Source: Smallanthus sonchifolius | Lineage: Eukaryota; Streptophyta; Magnoliopsida; Asterales; Asteraceae | DNA: 64,000 bases | Direction: 5' to 3' | Assembly: GCA_023525975.1 (NCBI GenBank) | Contig: CM042034.1 | Coordinates: forward strand, 131,501 to 195,500 | Shown: positions 34,011 through 44,776 of the stretch, in pieces | Numbering within the stretch: the stretch's first letter is position 1 | Layout: every line of letters begins with the position of its first letter | Notes under the pieces: generated by a model | Databases searched by the model: none | What the model saw: only the letters and a program-made list of their open reading frames with translations | Told to the model about the DNA's origin: nothing | Program-made: the position numbers and the translations under genes

Positions 34011-35009
34011 TCTCACTTCTCCCTAAATCTATCCTAAGCTAGTGATTAGACAATTGTTTTAAACATACAAAAAGTTGTCTCTTGTTCCAGATTATTAGAT
34101 AACTACCAAAATCTTTTTATTAAAACTAATAATGTGTATTTCTTTATTTACTTTTGAAAAGTATTATAACCAGGCCGAATTCAAAGATATTTGAATTTAC
34201 AAACCCACTATGGTTTCGATATGATGTCATAATAAGTTATTGGAATAAGGTAAAAAGTGGGTGGATATTGGCCATGCATGGCACAACATTTAAAGTGGTG
34301 AGGGTGGTTGATGAAATACTCAGCTGCTGCTCTTTTACTTGGTGTTAAAATATTTTGATCTCAAGGTGAAGTCCAATACCTATAACTATGTCATATTTTC
34401 TTCATATCACCATTCTTTCCATTTTTCATAGGATACCTTCCCAGTTTCCCCATTCTTTCCACAGGGTGAAAGGACGAGGTCCAAGGGAAGTTGGTTATCA
34501 GATGAGCGACAAGTTCTCGCATTGTGTTACGAAAAAAAAGTTTTTTCACAATGTCGGTGATTTTAATGTCATTTTAGTATAATTGGATTACTTAAAAGCA
34601 AATGAGAAGTTTAACTAAACATTGTCTAAACTTTTGGTTGCTTTCTGATAGATCCTATTATTAATTTTATCTATTAAAGTATTATAATGCATGCATTATT
34701 GATGCATCATGTAGACTTCTAGAGTGTTGTTGCTTCTACTCCATATCTTCCCCACATATATCCAAATCTGAATTTCAATCGACAACAAAAGGTGTTTTGA
34801 GTATCATTTAAATAATTCAATACTATCACTTTGTAACATTGCTCTTATAATTATATCATGTTATTTCTAAATTGTATTTGGTAATTTTGATAATATAGAA
34901 ATCATAACTCATATTTGATTGTTCATTACTCTTTAGTTAATAAAGTTTCGTAAATATCCAAAACTAAATAATTTTTTTTAAAGGGCAAAGGTTGAATAAA
35001 ATATAACAA
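34011..35009. other. Intergenic, nothing recognised
   Basis: No coding segment matches a family I know. Short open frames near 34154 and 34388 have no supporting motif or splice context. Confidence 0.5.
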
Positions 35010-35259
35010 AAAAAACTAGCAAGTAGCTAGAAAAATACAACTTAGACACCTTACACATGATAATTAGACCAATGCTAGATAAAACCCCATATGAAATCTT
35101 TAAATGAAGAAAACCATCCTTATGACACAGGTAGCCTATGAAGGAGAACTTTTGGGGTACTCAATAAATAGCAAAGCCTATATAATCTTAAACAAAGCTA
35201 CAATGGTTGTAGAAGAATCACTTGATGTATCTTTTAACGAAATTCCACCTAAGTCGAAA

Positions 35260-37187
35260 TGTAAGGCCCCAAACCCAGGAGGCCTTACTTGTTGGATTTA
35301 CTCATTCACAAACAGTTCTTATACTTGAATATCAAAACAACGCAGCGAAAAATTTCATTAAAACATAATAGTGACATTGTTCTACATGCGGAAGCGTAAC
35401 ATAATCTATTACATAAACAAAACATAAGTTAATCATAACGGGATGTCAGTCTTCATATCATCCGGGTAACTCATCAAGCTGCCTAGCATCACCATCCATC
35501 ATCATAACCTTCCTTAACATGAATGTGCATACTAAAAAAGTCAGCTACGCTGGTGAGTTCTAGCTTTTACATAAAACATTAACTTCAAATATTTGCCAAA
35601 AACATATCATTAAACTTCATTAATAAAAGCGTACGTAAAATAATGCAATAACAAAAACATAACATATCATAAACATAAGTCAACGAACATATCGAATCTG
35701 CGCCTTCTCGTAACCGTCAAATCCAAACGTCATATACTAGTGGAATAACCTAAAGATCACCACCACTAGGCCCATCAACACCGTACTGTCCTTCGGGTGA
35801 AGAACTCCTAGGGCCCGATACTTAGGTTATTCAACACCAAAATTCAAGCACGGCATCACAAGGATGACACGTACCAAACTTCAAGCACGACTACCCCGTA
35901 AGGTAAATCGTACCAACTTCAAGGATCACGATAATCCCCTTGGTGACCGTCATCACCCCAGTTGTACAACAGTTGGCCAGCCACAAAGGCCCCTAAAAGG
36001 TAAAGGCCCATAACATACTTCTCATACCCATAACCTTCATTCCCTAAGGAACATTGGCAGATTCGTTCGTTTGTGACTTTCGTAAACATTCACTTCTTTT
36101 ACTTCAAAACTTCAGTTAAAGCATTCGTACGTTTTATTAAAAATAATTCCTTCATTCATAAGCACTTCATAAACTTCATAACTTCTTTTGGCAAAATATT
36201 TCATAAAAACTTCTTTCATAACCCTTCCTTCCAAAACATCGTTCATAAACATCATTTTATAAAACGCCACATACAACATTCATAAACATCGTTTTATAAA
36301 ATAGTCACATCGTTACGTATGCACACCAGCCCAAAAACATTATTCAAAACATTTAAAAGAGGGCTTCTAGAACTCACCGAATAAGCTAATCCGGGTTCTA
36401 AACAAAGGTCCCACAATGTCACTTCCGATCTGAATTGATTAGTTAAATACACATCAGACCACATCCCAAATCTAACGGTTTAACCTTCTAAACATACCGA
36501 CTTTACCTAAACAGCCTGATGCCTGCGCACTTAGCAAGTGCGCAGGGCTTTGTTTTTGCGTACTTAATAAGTGCGCAAACTTTACTTCATGCGTACTTGA
36601 TAAGTACGCAGGATCCCCTTCATGCGTACTTGGTAAGTACGCATGATCCCCTTCATGCGTACTTGATAAGTACACAGGATCCTCTTCATGCGTACTTGAT
36701 AAGTACGAAGGATCTGTTTCACCGTAAAAACCCTAACTTTCGCATTCGGGTCTGATCACGTCAAGATCCCGAACTTGTTTACATTCAAAACGTTTGCTTT
36801 TCATTAAGAAACTCAAATCTATGTTTTCTTCCAGTTTCATCCGTAAAAACGTTACTTTTTCATCCAAAACCCAAAAAACCCCAAAACGAACAAAAACTCA
36901 GATCTAGGCTAGATCGTTACCTGTATTGAGCTTCTGATCCGGAGGTTCTTCTCACAAGCTATGGAGCAACTCTTGGATGAAATCTCGGGTCGATCGCTAA
37001 CTTTCTCTCTCTATAGTTTCTCTCTCTAGATGTTGCAAATGAGAGAAACGATGGTGCCTTAGGCTATTTATAGGGGAGGTTCCCCTATGCTCGCCCCTTC
37101 TAGCCCGCCGGCCCATCCGGCCTGGCCCGTCATGCCTCGTTCATTTATTCCGTCATTATAACTGTCATTTATTTTTGGGATGTTACA
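35260..37187 (+). mobile_element. Solo LTR (1.9 kb) with imperfect target duplication
   Basis: It starts TGTAAGGCCCCAAACC, ends GGGATGTTACA, and is flanked by CGAAA (left) and CAAAA (right), four of five bases alike. It interrupts the copia relic after PPKSK. A TATA box (CTATTTATAGG, about 37061-37071) near the right end fits an LTR read on the plus strand. It has no coding region and no partner LTR. Confidence 0.8.
36528..36722. repeat. Tandem palindromic repeat array inside the solo LTR
   Basis: Six copies of a hairpin unit occur: two divergent GCGCACTT/AAGTGCGC forms and four of the form GCGTACTTGATAAGTACGC. The last four have a period near 33 bases and are joined by AGGATCCCCTTCAT. Confidence 0.9.
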
Positions 37188-37547
37188 CAAAATCAGTTGA
37201 GTTAATTAATGATGATGTGTGTAAGTTGAAATAATAAGAAACATTGAAAGTGAATTTCCTATTGAAGCTACTCCCCTAAAAGTTTGGCAGAACAAACCAT
37301 AAATGTCAATAAGGACCATCCAATTGACCAAGTCATACGAGAATTAAACCAAAGAACCACAAGATCCAAAGCCCACAGTATCAATACATCCTTTGCCTTT
37401 GTATCATCCGTAGAACCCAAGAATATTAAGGAAGCACTTAATGATCCAAATGGGTAGTTGCTATGCAAGAAGGGATGGGCACATCAAGGGTTGAAAAGAT
37501 CAAATTACCCCTCATGTGACAGGCATGTGCACTACAAGAAAATGAAC

Positions 37548-37960
37548 CTGTGCCGACGGCGCCTATACCGACGACACTTGTCGTCGGGATAGGATAATTT
37601 GGAAATTTGAGAAAAGAGACCCTATACCGACGACATGTCTTCGACACAGGGTTGAGCCAGATGGAGGGAAAACATGGCACCCAATGAAAAATTGGGAAAA
37701 ACCTACACCGACGAAGGCTAATTTGGATTTTCTTTTTTTTTTCTTTTATTTAATAAATTTTCGTTGATGAATTTTTTTTAATTAAAAACAATTATGGGAA
37801 AACTCTATACCGACGACATGTCGTAGGTATAAAGTTTTTTACTTTATTGATCGGTCAAAACCCTACGAGACCTATACCGACGACTTGTCGTCGGGACAGG
37901 CTACATATTGCGCCGACTTTCGAGCCTATACAGACGACATGTCGTCGGTATAGGTCTCAG
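37548..37960. repeat. Left subterminal repeats of the CACTA element
   Basis: Six or more copies, in both orientations, of CCTATACCGACGACATGT and its complement, partly fused into palindromes (GACGACATGTCGTC). In CACTA elements such motifs are the binding sites of the TnpA-type protein. Confidence 0.9.
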
Positions 37961-38380
37961 CGTGAATAAACCAGGAAACAGCTTTCTGTTTCCCATTTCC
38001 ACGAAACCCCCCCCCCCAAACTCTCTCATCTTCTCTCTTTGGCGATTTCCCGTTTTTGGTGTGTTTTGTGGAGCAATCTTCACCAATCTCTCGGGTTTTG
38101 AGGTTAGTTAACATCTATGTTTCAATCTTGACAAGAAAATCAACATTTTTGGGTTTTTTGCTTAATTTCTTTGATTTTTGTTAGGTGTTTGAAGCGCTGA
38201 CCATTTTTTTGTGGATTTCAAGATATTTGAAGTTATTTGCAAACTTGGTTAGTAATTTTTCTATAAATTAGGTTTAGATGTATGTTTGTATGTATATTGT
38301 TGTGTTTATTTGTATGTACGTTTAGATGTATGATTTTATAAATATTTATGAAATTTTATGATGAAATTAGGTTTAGATGA

Positions 38381-38681
38381 AATTTGGGAATTTGGGCATT
38401 TATATATGTATGTTTGTATATAATATGTATGTATATATGTGTATGTGTGTTTGTATGTATTTGTATTATGTTTATGTATGAAATTGTGTTTATGTATGTA
38501 ATTTGGGAATTTAAGCATTTATATATGTACGTTTGTATATAATATGTATGCATATGTGTATGTGTGTTTGTATGTATTTGTATTATGTTTATGTATGAAA
38601 TTGTGTTTATGTATGTAATTTAGGAATTTGGGCATTTGTTTATGTATGTTTGTAAAGGATATGTATGTATATACGTGTATG
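38381..38681. repeat. Roughly 118-bp tandem repeat, interrupted by hAT-1
   Basis: Units start AATTTGGGAATTTGGGCATT at about 38381, 38500 and 38617 (periods 119 and 117), each followed by GTATGTNTGTATATAATATG phrases. The series resumes after hAT-1 at about 40828-40930, so hAT-1 jumped into the array. Confidence 0.85.
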
Positions 38682-40819
38682 TAGAGGTGGGCAAAAAAAC
38701 CGGTTTCAAACCGGGTCCCCGGAACCCGACCCGAACCGGGTTCACAACCAAACCGGTTTCACCCAACCCGATCCGAAACCCGATCCAAACCGTAGGTGTT
38801 TTACCAGTTTTTAAAATTTTTTTGGATACCGGTTCTTAACCCGACCCGGTCCGGTTTCACCCTCAAACCGGTTTTCGGGCCCGAACCGGTTCGAACCGTT
38901 GGAATTTTCGATTTTAACGGCTTTATAGCCGTTCCAACGGCTATTTGACCATTTTTTTTGGTTTTTTTTTTTATTTTGGAGCCCATATAACTTGTATAAA
39001 TAGGTGTGGGTTGTATTGGTTCAACCACACAATTCCAAAACGCTCTCATTTCTAAAAAACGCTCTTATTTCTCAAAAACGCTCACGCTCGAAAGTCGAAA
39101 CTCTCAAAATGGCAAACGAATCTCAACAATCTAATATTCTTGGTGCTTCTCAAAGTGTTAGTGCTCCCACGGTTGTGCGGGTTATTCCTACAACAAGGAA
39201 TCCCAATGTTTGGCAACATTTCGATTTATGCGAAATGTCGAATGGTGGTCATAAGGCTCGATGCAAGTTGTGCGGGCATTTTTTTGGAAAAGACGCAAAC
39301 ACAACTTTGAAGAATCACATTGAAAAAAATTATTGTTCGGTTAAAAAGTCTCAAGCTTCGCAAGGTCAAACAAGTATGACAAACGAAGGTAATATTTTTG
39401 CGTATAATGTTGACTTGGTTCGGGAGAGGATGGCACATTTTGTGATTCAAGAGAGTCTACCTTTCAAACACTTTGACAACGAGCGTTTGACTCGGCTTAT
39501 TCAACAAACGCTCCAACCTCGCTACACTCATGTAAGTCGTGCTACTCTTAGACGAGATTGTATAAATATGTGGAAAAAAGCTAAAGTAGAAATAATAAAT
39601 GAATTTGAAAATTTAAAAACCGGTATTAGTTTAACTTGTGATGTTTGGTCGGCTCCCCACAATTTGCCGGATTCTTACATTTGTGTTACCGCTCATTGGA
39701 TAAATCCGGAAAGTTGGCAAATGATGAAACGTACTATTGCGTTCGATATTTTTGCATACCCACACACCGGTGACAATTTATTTTATATTTTAGACAAAGT
39801 TATAAGAACTTTTAAAATAGAAACTAAAGTTTTTTCAATATCGTTTGATAACGCCTCGAATAATACCGTCGCGGTAAACCAACTTATTTTAAAATATAAC
39901 CCGATTTGTAATGGTATTTTTTTCCATAGCCGATGTGTTGCACATATTATTAATTTAGTTGTGCAAGATGGTCTTAAACACATTGACGATGTTAGAAATC
40001 AATTTAAACAAATGTTGCGTGACATTTTTCATACAAGTCAAAGAAGATATCATCGATATATAAAATTTTGTAAAGACGGGCAAACCGAATGTTTAGGTCC
40101 AAATTGGGACGTTTCAACACGTTGGAACTCAACGTGTAACATGTTCGAAAAAGCCATTCAACAAAAACGAAGTTTGCAAATGTTTCATTCCCAACTAGCA
40201 AGGCAAAATAAAGTAACAAAATTTCCGACATCGGTGGAAACGTGCATTTGCTTAAAAGATTACTTGGACGCGGCGGAAAGAATACAACATATATCTTCCC
40301 TTGAAGGCGAACTCGAAGTCGAGGGAGAGATATACGAGGACGAGGTGGAAGGAGGATTGATTGAAGCAATCGGCGAAGACCTCCTACGAGGGAGTTCGGG
40401 ATCCGACTAGTACCGACTACCCGGATTTTCAATATATCCACGAAGAAGACTTTTATATTTAATGTATTTTTAATTTGTAAACTTTTAATTATTTGTTTTG
40501 TAATTTCTAAACTTTATCTTGTATGTTTTGTAATTTTTAAGTTAATTTAATATCTTTAACGGTTAATTTTTTTAAAAATTAACGGTTTTTTTTTTTTAAA
40601 ATCCGGGTAAACCGGTTTGGGACCCGAACCGGTTTAGTAGCCAACCCGGTTTCAACCCGGTCCGATCCGGTTTGGTAGGGTTGGGTTCGATGATCCTGGA
40701 ACCCGGTTCGTGACCCGAACCGGTTTGTACGTCGACCCGGTCCAAACGGGTTTTGCTCAACCCGAACCGGTTTTAAACCCGAACCGGTTTTGTTAAAAAA
40801 CCCGATTTGTACACCTCTA
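38682..40819 (+). mobile_element. hAT-1 transposon, 2138 bp, TSD CGTGTATG
   Basis: The ends are TAGAGGTGGGCAAA (left) and TTTGTACACCTCTA (right), with exact 8-bp duplications at 38674-38681 and 40820-40827. The outer 200 bases on each side are packed with ACCGGTT/AACCGGGT words. The transposase gene has an internal deletion, so the copy is probably non-autonomous but could be moved by a relative. Confidence 0.95.
39109..40410 (+). CDS. hAT transposase with large internal deletion
   Basis: ATG at 39109 (MANESQQSNILG) opens a 433-codon frame; an open stretch from 39004 has no ATG before it. A BED zinc finger (VWQHFDLCEMSNGGHKARCK, CGH, HIEKNYC) is followed by the hAT core: LTCDVWSAPHNLPDSYICVT, SFDNASNNT, FFHSRCVAHIINLVVQDGL and LGPNWDVSTRWNSTCNMFE. 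After a point corresponding to LKHFHDEL in the hAT-2 protein it jumps directly to the C-terminal tail SVETCICLKDYLDAAERIQH. Roughly 270 residues, including most of the hATC dimerisation domain, are missing without loss of frame. The third acidic residue and the dimer interface should be absent, so activity is unlikely. Confidence 0.92.
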   Translation: MANESQQSNILGASQSVSAPTVVRVIPTTRNPNVWQHFDLCEMSNGGHKARCKLCGHFFGKDANTTLKNHIEKNYCSVKKSQASQGQTSMTNEGNIFAYNVDLVRERMAHFVIQESLPFKHFDNERLTRLIQQTLQPRYTHVSRATLRRDCINMWKKAKVEIINEFENLKTGISLTCDVWSAPHNLPDSYICVTAHWINPESWQMMKRTIAFDIFAYPHTGDNLFYILDKVIRTFKIETKVFSISFDNASNNTVAVNQLILKYNPICNGIFFHSRCVAHIINLVVQDGLKHIDDVRNQFKQMLRDIFHTSQRRYHRYIKFCKDGQTECLGPNWDVSTRWNSTCNMFEKAIQQKRSLQMFHSQLARQNKVTKFPTSVETCICLKDYLDAAERIQHISSLEGELEVEGEIYEDEVEGGLIEAIGEDLLRGSSGSD

Positions 40820-40827
40820 CGTGTATG

Positions 40828-41555
40828 TATGTATTTTTATGTATGTAATTGTGTATGTAATTTTAGAATTTGGGCATTTATTTATGCGTGTTTGTATATA
40901 ATATGTATGTATACGTGTATGTATGTTCGTATGTATGATTATGTAATTGTATGATTTGTATGTATATAACTGTGTATGTATTTATGTAATTGTGAATGTA
41001 TGTATATATCTTTGTATGTATATGTAACTTTATTTAATTTTGTTGCAAGTTCGAAACTCATTGCGGTTGGAGAGGTGTGAATAATATCTTATTTGTGTTT
41101 CATTGAATTTTTTTAATGTACGCATCCCGACTTTTATACCTTTATGTACGTCTCATGTTGTGTACACTAGTATGTTTATTTACCCGTCCAAAATTTATCT
41201 GATTTAGATAAATTTTGGATTGTCCCATTTGGGACTGCTTTTTGAATATTCTATCTTATTTAGGATATGTATACATTTTAACGGGTTGACATTTAAGAAA
41301 AATATGGGAGCTATTTCTCCTTACTCCTTCGAGTTTGCGGTTTATCTGCATACTTGGGGAGTTAAGGAGAAATGCTGCTGATTTTTTCTTAAATAGTCAA
41401 GTCGTTAAAATGTATACATATGAGATAGAATATTCAAAAAGTGGGTTAGGATCCACCGCCTTAGAGTACCGATCAAATCACATACATTCATTTATATCAT
41501 TTATTACATGCACGTATATGTGTATGCTTATAACACAATAGATATAACACTAGAT
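40828..41555 (+). other. CACTA leader region upstream of the transposase gene
   Basis: It holds the remainder of the 118-bp repeats, then two nested hairpins (41188-41455). A short open frame at 41335-41541 is most likely a by-product of the hairpin. Confidence 0.5.
41188..41455. repeat. Two long imperfect hairpins in the CACTA leader
   Basis: First, AAAATTTATCT/AGATAAATTTT arms around GATTT (about 41188-41216). Second, arms of about 100 bases (about 41230-41330 and 41355-41455) that both read TTTTTGAATATTCTATCT, TATGTATACATTTTAACG and TTTAAGAAAAA when one is complemented. Confidence 0.8.
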
Positions 41556-41863
41556 ATGACAATTGATAAAAGCTGGGTTACACTGGGAAATCGGAATTCT
41601 CTGGCTTTCTTAAGCGGTTTTCGCAACTTTATAGAGACGGCCAAGAACCATGTCGACGGTCGAGGTAGAGCGTTTTGCCCGTGTAGACGTTGTTGTAATG
41701 CGTGTCGACAGGATTTGAACACGATATATGGCCACATACATGAACGTGGGTTTCTACAATCATATCAGAATTGGATTTATCATGGTGAACAACATGCTCA
41801 TGTGGCGGAGATAGCATCACTTTTTGCCCCAAGAACAACACCAACTCATCCAATAACTACAAC

Positions 41864-44776
41864 TAGAGGTGCACAAATCGGGTTTTTTTTGGAACCGGAT
41901 CCGGTTCGGATCCGGACCGGTTCCGTCAAAGTTGGTCAATAACCGGATCCATTAGAACCGGTTCCGGTTCGGATCCGGTTCCGGGTGTGGAGACTTGGAA
42001 CCTATTGGGACCGGTTCGGACATTTAGAACCGGACCGGTTAAAAAAAACCGGTTCCACCGGTTCCGAAAAAAAAAAATTAAAAATTAACAAAGATACACT
42101 ATAAAATACATGTTTTATTTATTTTGTAGATTTTTTTAAGTTATTTAACAATAGTTCGTACAAAAAAAATACAAAAAACATAATTGAATCACAAAGCATT
42201 AATTATTTATTATGTTTTCAATATTCTTCGTCGTAGTCTTTGTAACATCGGTTTTCATTCTTCTTCGCTTGAGATACGTTGGGCTTCATCGTAAGCTTGT
42301 TCTTCGTCCGAAAGTGGAGTCGCCGCCCCATGTTCTACTTCGAATTCATGTATTTCTTGTTCAACGTCAAGCTCGCCTTCTAATTTTGCAACATGTTGTA
42401 CACGTTCGGCGGCATCCAAATGGTCCTTCAAGCAAATACACATCTCCATAGATTCCGGTGTAAGCCTCGTTCTTCGAATAGATAAAACCCTGCCACTAAG
42501 AGAAAAAGCGGATTCCGAAGCTACCGTGGAAGCTTGGACGGTTAGTAGGTCACGGGCCATTGCGGCTAGAACGGGATATTGGGATTCCCTTCCTTGCCAC
42601 CAACTCAAGATATCAAAGTTTTCAAACTCTTCGGATCTTAGAGTAGAAATAAAGTCGGTTGCTTGATATCTCCCAAGCTCGCTACTTGGTGTGGTTCCAC
42701 GAGCTCGTTTAGTATTTTCGTTTCTTAAAGTGTTAAATAAATTTAGCATCGGGTTCCTTGAACTACTAGAAGTTGAACCCGAACCCATTGATTCACGTAT
42801 GTTTGATGGATCACCACTTCCACCATATTTGCGTAAATAATAATCAAACATATTATTAAAAGCCGAATTGAAATCCCTTATTGCATTTGATTCAAAATTT
42901 GGGTCTTCCTCGAACATATTTAAATCATCCGATATTGATCCAATTAATGTTTCAACACCGGTTACATTAATCGTTGGGTTTAAGGCGGCCGAACATGTAA
43001 CAACGGCCGGCATTTCTGAAAAATATTTTTTAAATTTAGCTTTCATAGGTTTTACCATTTTTTCAAAAATAGTGCCGTGATATTCAAACTCTTTTAATTT
43101 ATTACATATTAAGTATAATTGTTGAAGTATTAGCGAAGACGTGGGATAATAAACTCCCGATAAACATGTAGTTGCATTTTTAAAAACCTCAAGCAAATTA
43201 GTTAGTTTCTCGATCATATCCCAACTTATATTATCAAATTTTTGTAAACAACGTTTCTTTTGCACAAGTTCATCATGGAAATGTTTTAAAGTAATTCTTT
43301 GCCTTAAGGCCGATTCAAACATTTTCCAAGTCGAGTTCCATCTAGTAGGTACGTCCCAATTCGGACCTAAAAAGATGGAATCCGTTTGTTGGCACAAGTT
43401 TCTATAGTTTATATATCTTTTTTTGCTTGTGCTAAAAACTTCACGTAACATCACTTTAAAATTTTCTTTTACGTCTCTTATTTCTTGGACGTTTAGACCG
43501 TCTTGCACAACCAAGTTAATGATATGTGCAACACATCGACTATGAAAAAAAACACCGTTACAAGGCGGTTCATATTTTATTTTTAATTTTTCGACCGCGT
43601 TTGTGTTATTTGAAGCGTTATCAAAAGATATTGAAAATATTTTCGGTTGAATTTTATAAGTTTGAATTACCGAGTCTAAAATATAAAATAAGTTTTCACC
43701 GGTATGTGGATATCCAAAATAATCAAACGCAATCGTACGCTTCATCATTTGCCACGACTCCGGTTGAACCCAATGTGCGGTAACGCAAAGGTACGATTCG
43801 GGTAAACCATGTGGAGCGGACCAAACGTCCGTTGTTAAGTTAATGCCGGTATTTAATTTTTCAAAACCTAAAATTAATTCTTTTTTGGCTCTTTTCCACA
43901 TTTTTAAACAATCTCTTCTCAAAGTAGAACGACTTACATTTGTGTAATTCGGTTGAAGCGTCTCTTGTATCATCCTCGTCAAGCGCGGATTATCAAAATG
44001 ATCAAAAGGCAAGCCTTCTTGAATGACGAAATGTGCCATTCTCTCACGAACACTTTCGACATTGTATTGCCAAACTCCTCCATCCCTACCAATTTGAGTT
44101 TGATTTTCACCTTCTTGAGTGTGTCTTGCGTGACTAGCAATATGTTTCCTTAAACTGCTATTTCCCGCCGCAGCTAAAAGTTTACCACAACGTTTGCAAC
44201 GAGCCTTTTGCGAGCCGTACGACATTTCGCATAAATCGAAATAAGCCCATATTTCTTGGTTTCGGGAGCAAGGAAGTATTGACACAACCGTAACATCGCT
44301 AGTAGAACCACCAACCGAATTTTGAGTGCTTGCGGAAGCGGAAGCCATGAGAGCGTTTTTTTTTTTGCTTAACGTGAGCGTTTTTTTGCGTTTTGAGAGC
44401 GTTTTTGAGTTTTGAGAGCTAGAATGTTGTGGTGAACTAACACAAACACCCAATACCTATTTATACTAAATTTCAATACTTAAAAACAAAAAAAAAACAA
44501 AAAAACGGCCATAAAACGGCTATATAGCCGTTTTTTTTTAACCCCAACGGCTAGAACCGGTTCCGAACCGGTTCCAAAATGTCCGAAAAAAACCGGTTCC
44601 AAAAAATCCGAGTTTTATCCGATTTTTAACCGGTCCGTCAAAAAACCCAGAACCGGTCCCGGAACCGGCGGTTCTCATAATATCCGGACCGGTTCTAAAA
44701 AAACCGGTTCTCACCGGATCCGGTTTCGGATAATCCATCGGATCGGTTCCGGTTCCGGTTCTTTTGTGCACCTCTA
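41864..44776 (-). mobile_element. hAT-2 transposon, 2913 bp, TSD ACTACAAC, with full-length transposase
   Basis: The ends are TAGAGGTGCACAAATCGG (left) and TTTTGTGCACCTCTA (right), flanked by exact ACTACAAC copies at 41856-41863 and 44777-44784. Both ends hold dense CCGGTTC/GAACCGG arrays. It interrupts the CACTA transposase within its first coding piece. Ends, duplications and gene are all intact, so this copy is a candidate autonomous element. Confidence 0.96.
42255..44348 (-). CDS. hAT transposase, full length (BED finger, hATC dimerisation domain)
   Basis: The first ATG of the frame is at 44348 (MASASASTQN), giving 697 residues; the open stretch extends upstream without an ATG. Residues 31-73 form a BED zinc finger (IWAYFDLCEM, C51, C54, H69, H73) for DNA binding. 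The RNase-H-like core includes NLTTDVWSAPHGLPESYLCV, SISFDNASNNT, FFHSRCVAHIINLVVQDGLN and LGPNWDVPTRWNSTWKMFES. The C-terminal hATC domain includes LSWWQGRESQYPVLAAMARD and STVASESAFSLSGRVLS, needed for dimerisation. An acidic tail ends the protein. It resembles the RICESLEEPER/DAYSLEEPER-related plant hAT group. There are no internal stops or frameshifts, and it is clearly related to, but distinct from, the hAT-1 protein. Confidence 0.95.
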   Translation of the reverse strand: MASASASTQNSVGGSTSDVTVVSILPCSRNQEIWAYFDLCEMSYGSQKARCKRCGKLLAAAGNSSLRKHIASHARHTQEGENQTQIGRDGGVWQYNVESVRERMAHFVIQEGLPFDHFDNPRLTRMIQETLQPNYTNVSRSTLRRDCLKMWKRAKKELILGFEKLNTGINLTTDVWSAPHGLPESYLCVTAHWVQPESWQMMKRTIAFDYFGYPHTGENLFYILDSVIQTYKIQPKIFSISFDNASNNTNAVEKLKIKYEPPCNGVFFHSRCVAHIINLVVQDGLNVQEIRDVKENFKVMLREVFSTSKKRYINYRNLCQQTDSIFLGPNWDVPTRWNSTWKMFESALRQRITLKHFHDELVQKKRCLQKFDNISWDMIEKLTNLLEVFKNATTCLSGVYYPTSSLILQQLYLICNKLKEFEYHGTIFEKMVKPMKAKFKKYFSEMPAVVTCSAALNPTINVTGVETLIGSISDDLNMFEEDPNFESNAIRDFNSAFNNMFDYYLRKYGGSGDPSNIRESMGSGSTSSSSRNPMLNLFNTLRNENTKRARGTTPSSELGRYQATDFISTLRSEEFENFDILSWWQGRESQYPVLAAMARDLLTVQASTVASESAFSLSGRVLSIRRTRLTPESMEMCICLKDHLDAAERVQHVAKLEGELDVEQEIHEFEVEHGAATPLSDEEQAYDEAQRISSEEE

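Larger units (their letters stand above)
35010..37528 (+). pseudogene. Second copia relic (integrase C-terminus to start of RT), split by a solo LTR and a CACTA element
   Basis: Upstream of the LTR insertion the sequence encodes IRPMLDKTPYEIF, a gap with a stop, then YEGELLGYSINSKAYIILNK and VVEESLDVSFNEIPPKSK, the integrase-RT linker of copia elements. Downstream (37193-37490) it resumes with HPIDQVIRELNQRTTRSK and FAFVSSVEPKNIKEALNDP, the segment just before RT. The frame is interrupted by stops, and the sequence is unlike the copia element at 15.8-28.8 kb, so it is a different and older copy. Nothing recognisable as this element continues to the right of the CACTA transposon. Confidence 0.8.

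Noticed and set aside
34154..34582. Two 64-codon frames as possible small proteins
   Set aside because: They have no signal peptide, motif, promoter context or splice sites, and their length is expected by chance in AT-rich DNA.
41335..41541. 68-codon frame upstream of the CACTA transposase
   Set aside because: It overlaps the arm of the long hairpin and the transposase start, with no domain, so it is probably incidental.
44349..44453. N-terminal extension of the hAT-2 transposase by 35 codons
   Set aside because: The extension begins at TTG, has no ATG, and is Ser/Lys-rich low-complexity sequence; the ATG at 44348 is preferred.
38700..44760. ACCGGTT-rich DNA around both hAT elements read as a CRISPR-like or regulatory array
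   Set aside because: The repeats have irregular spacing and both orientations and lie strictly in the subterminal zones of transposons.
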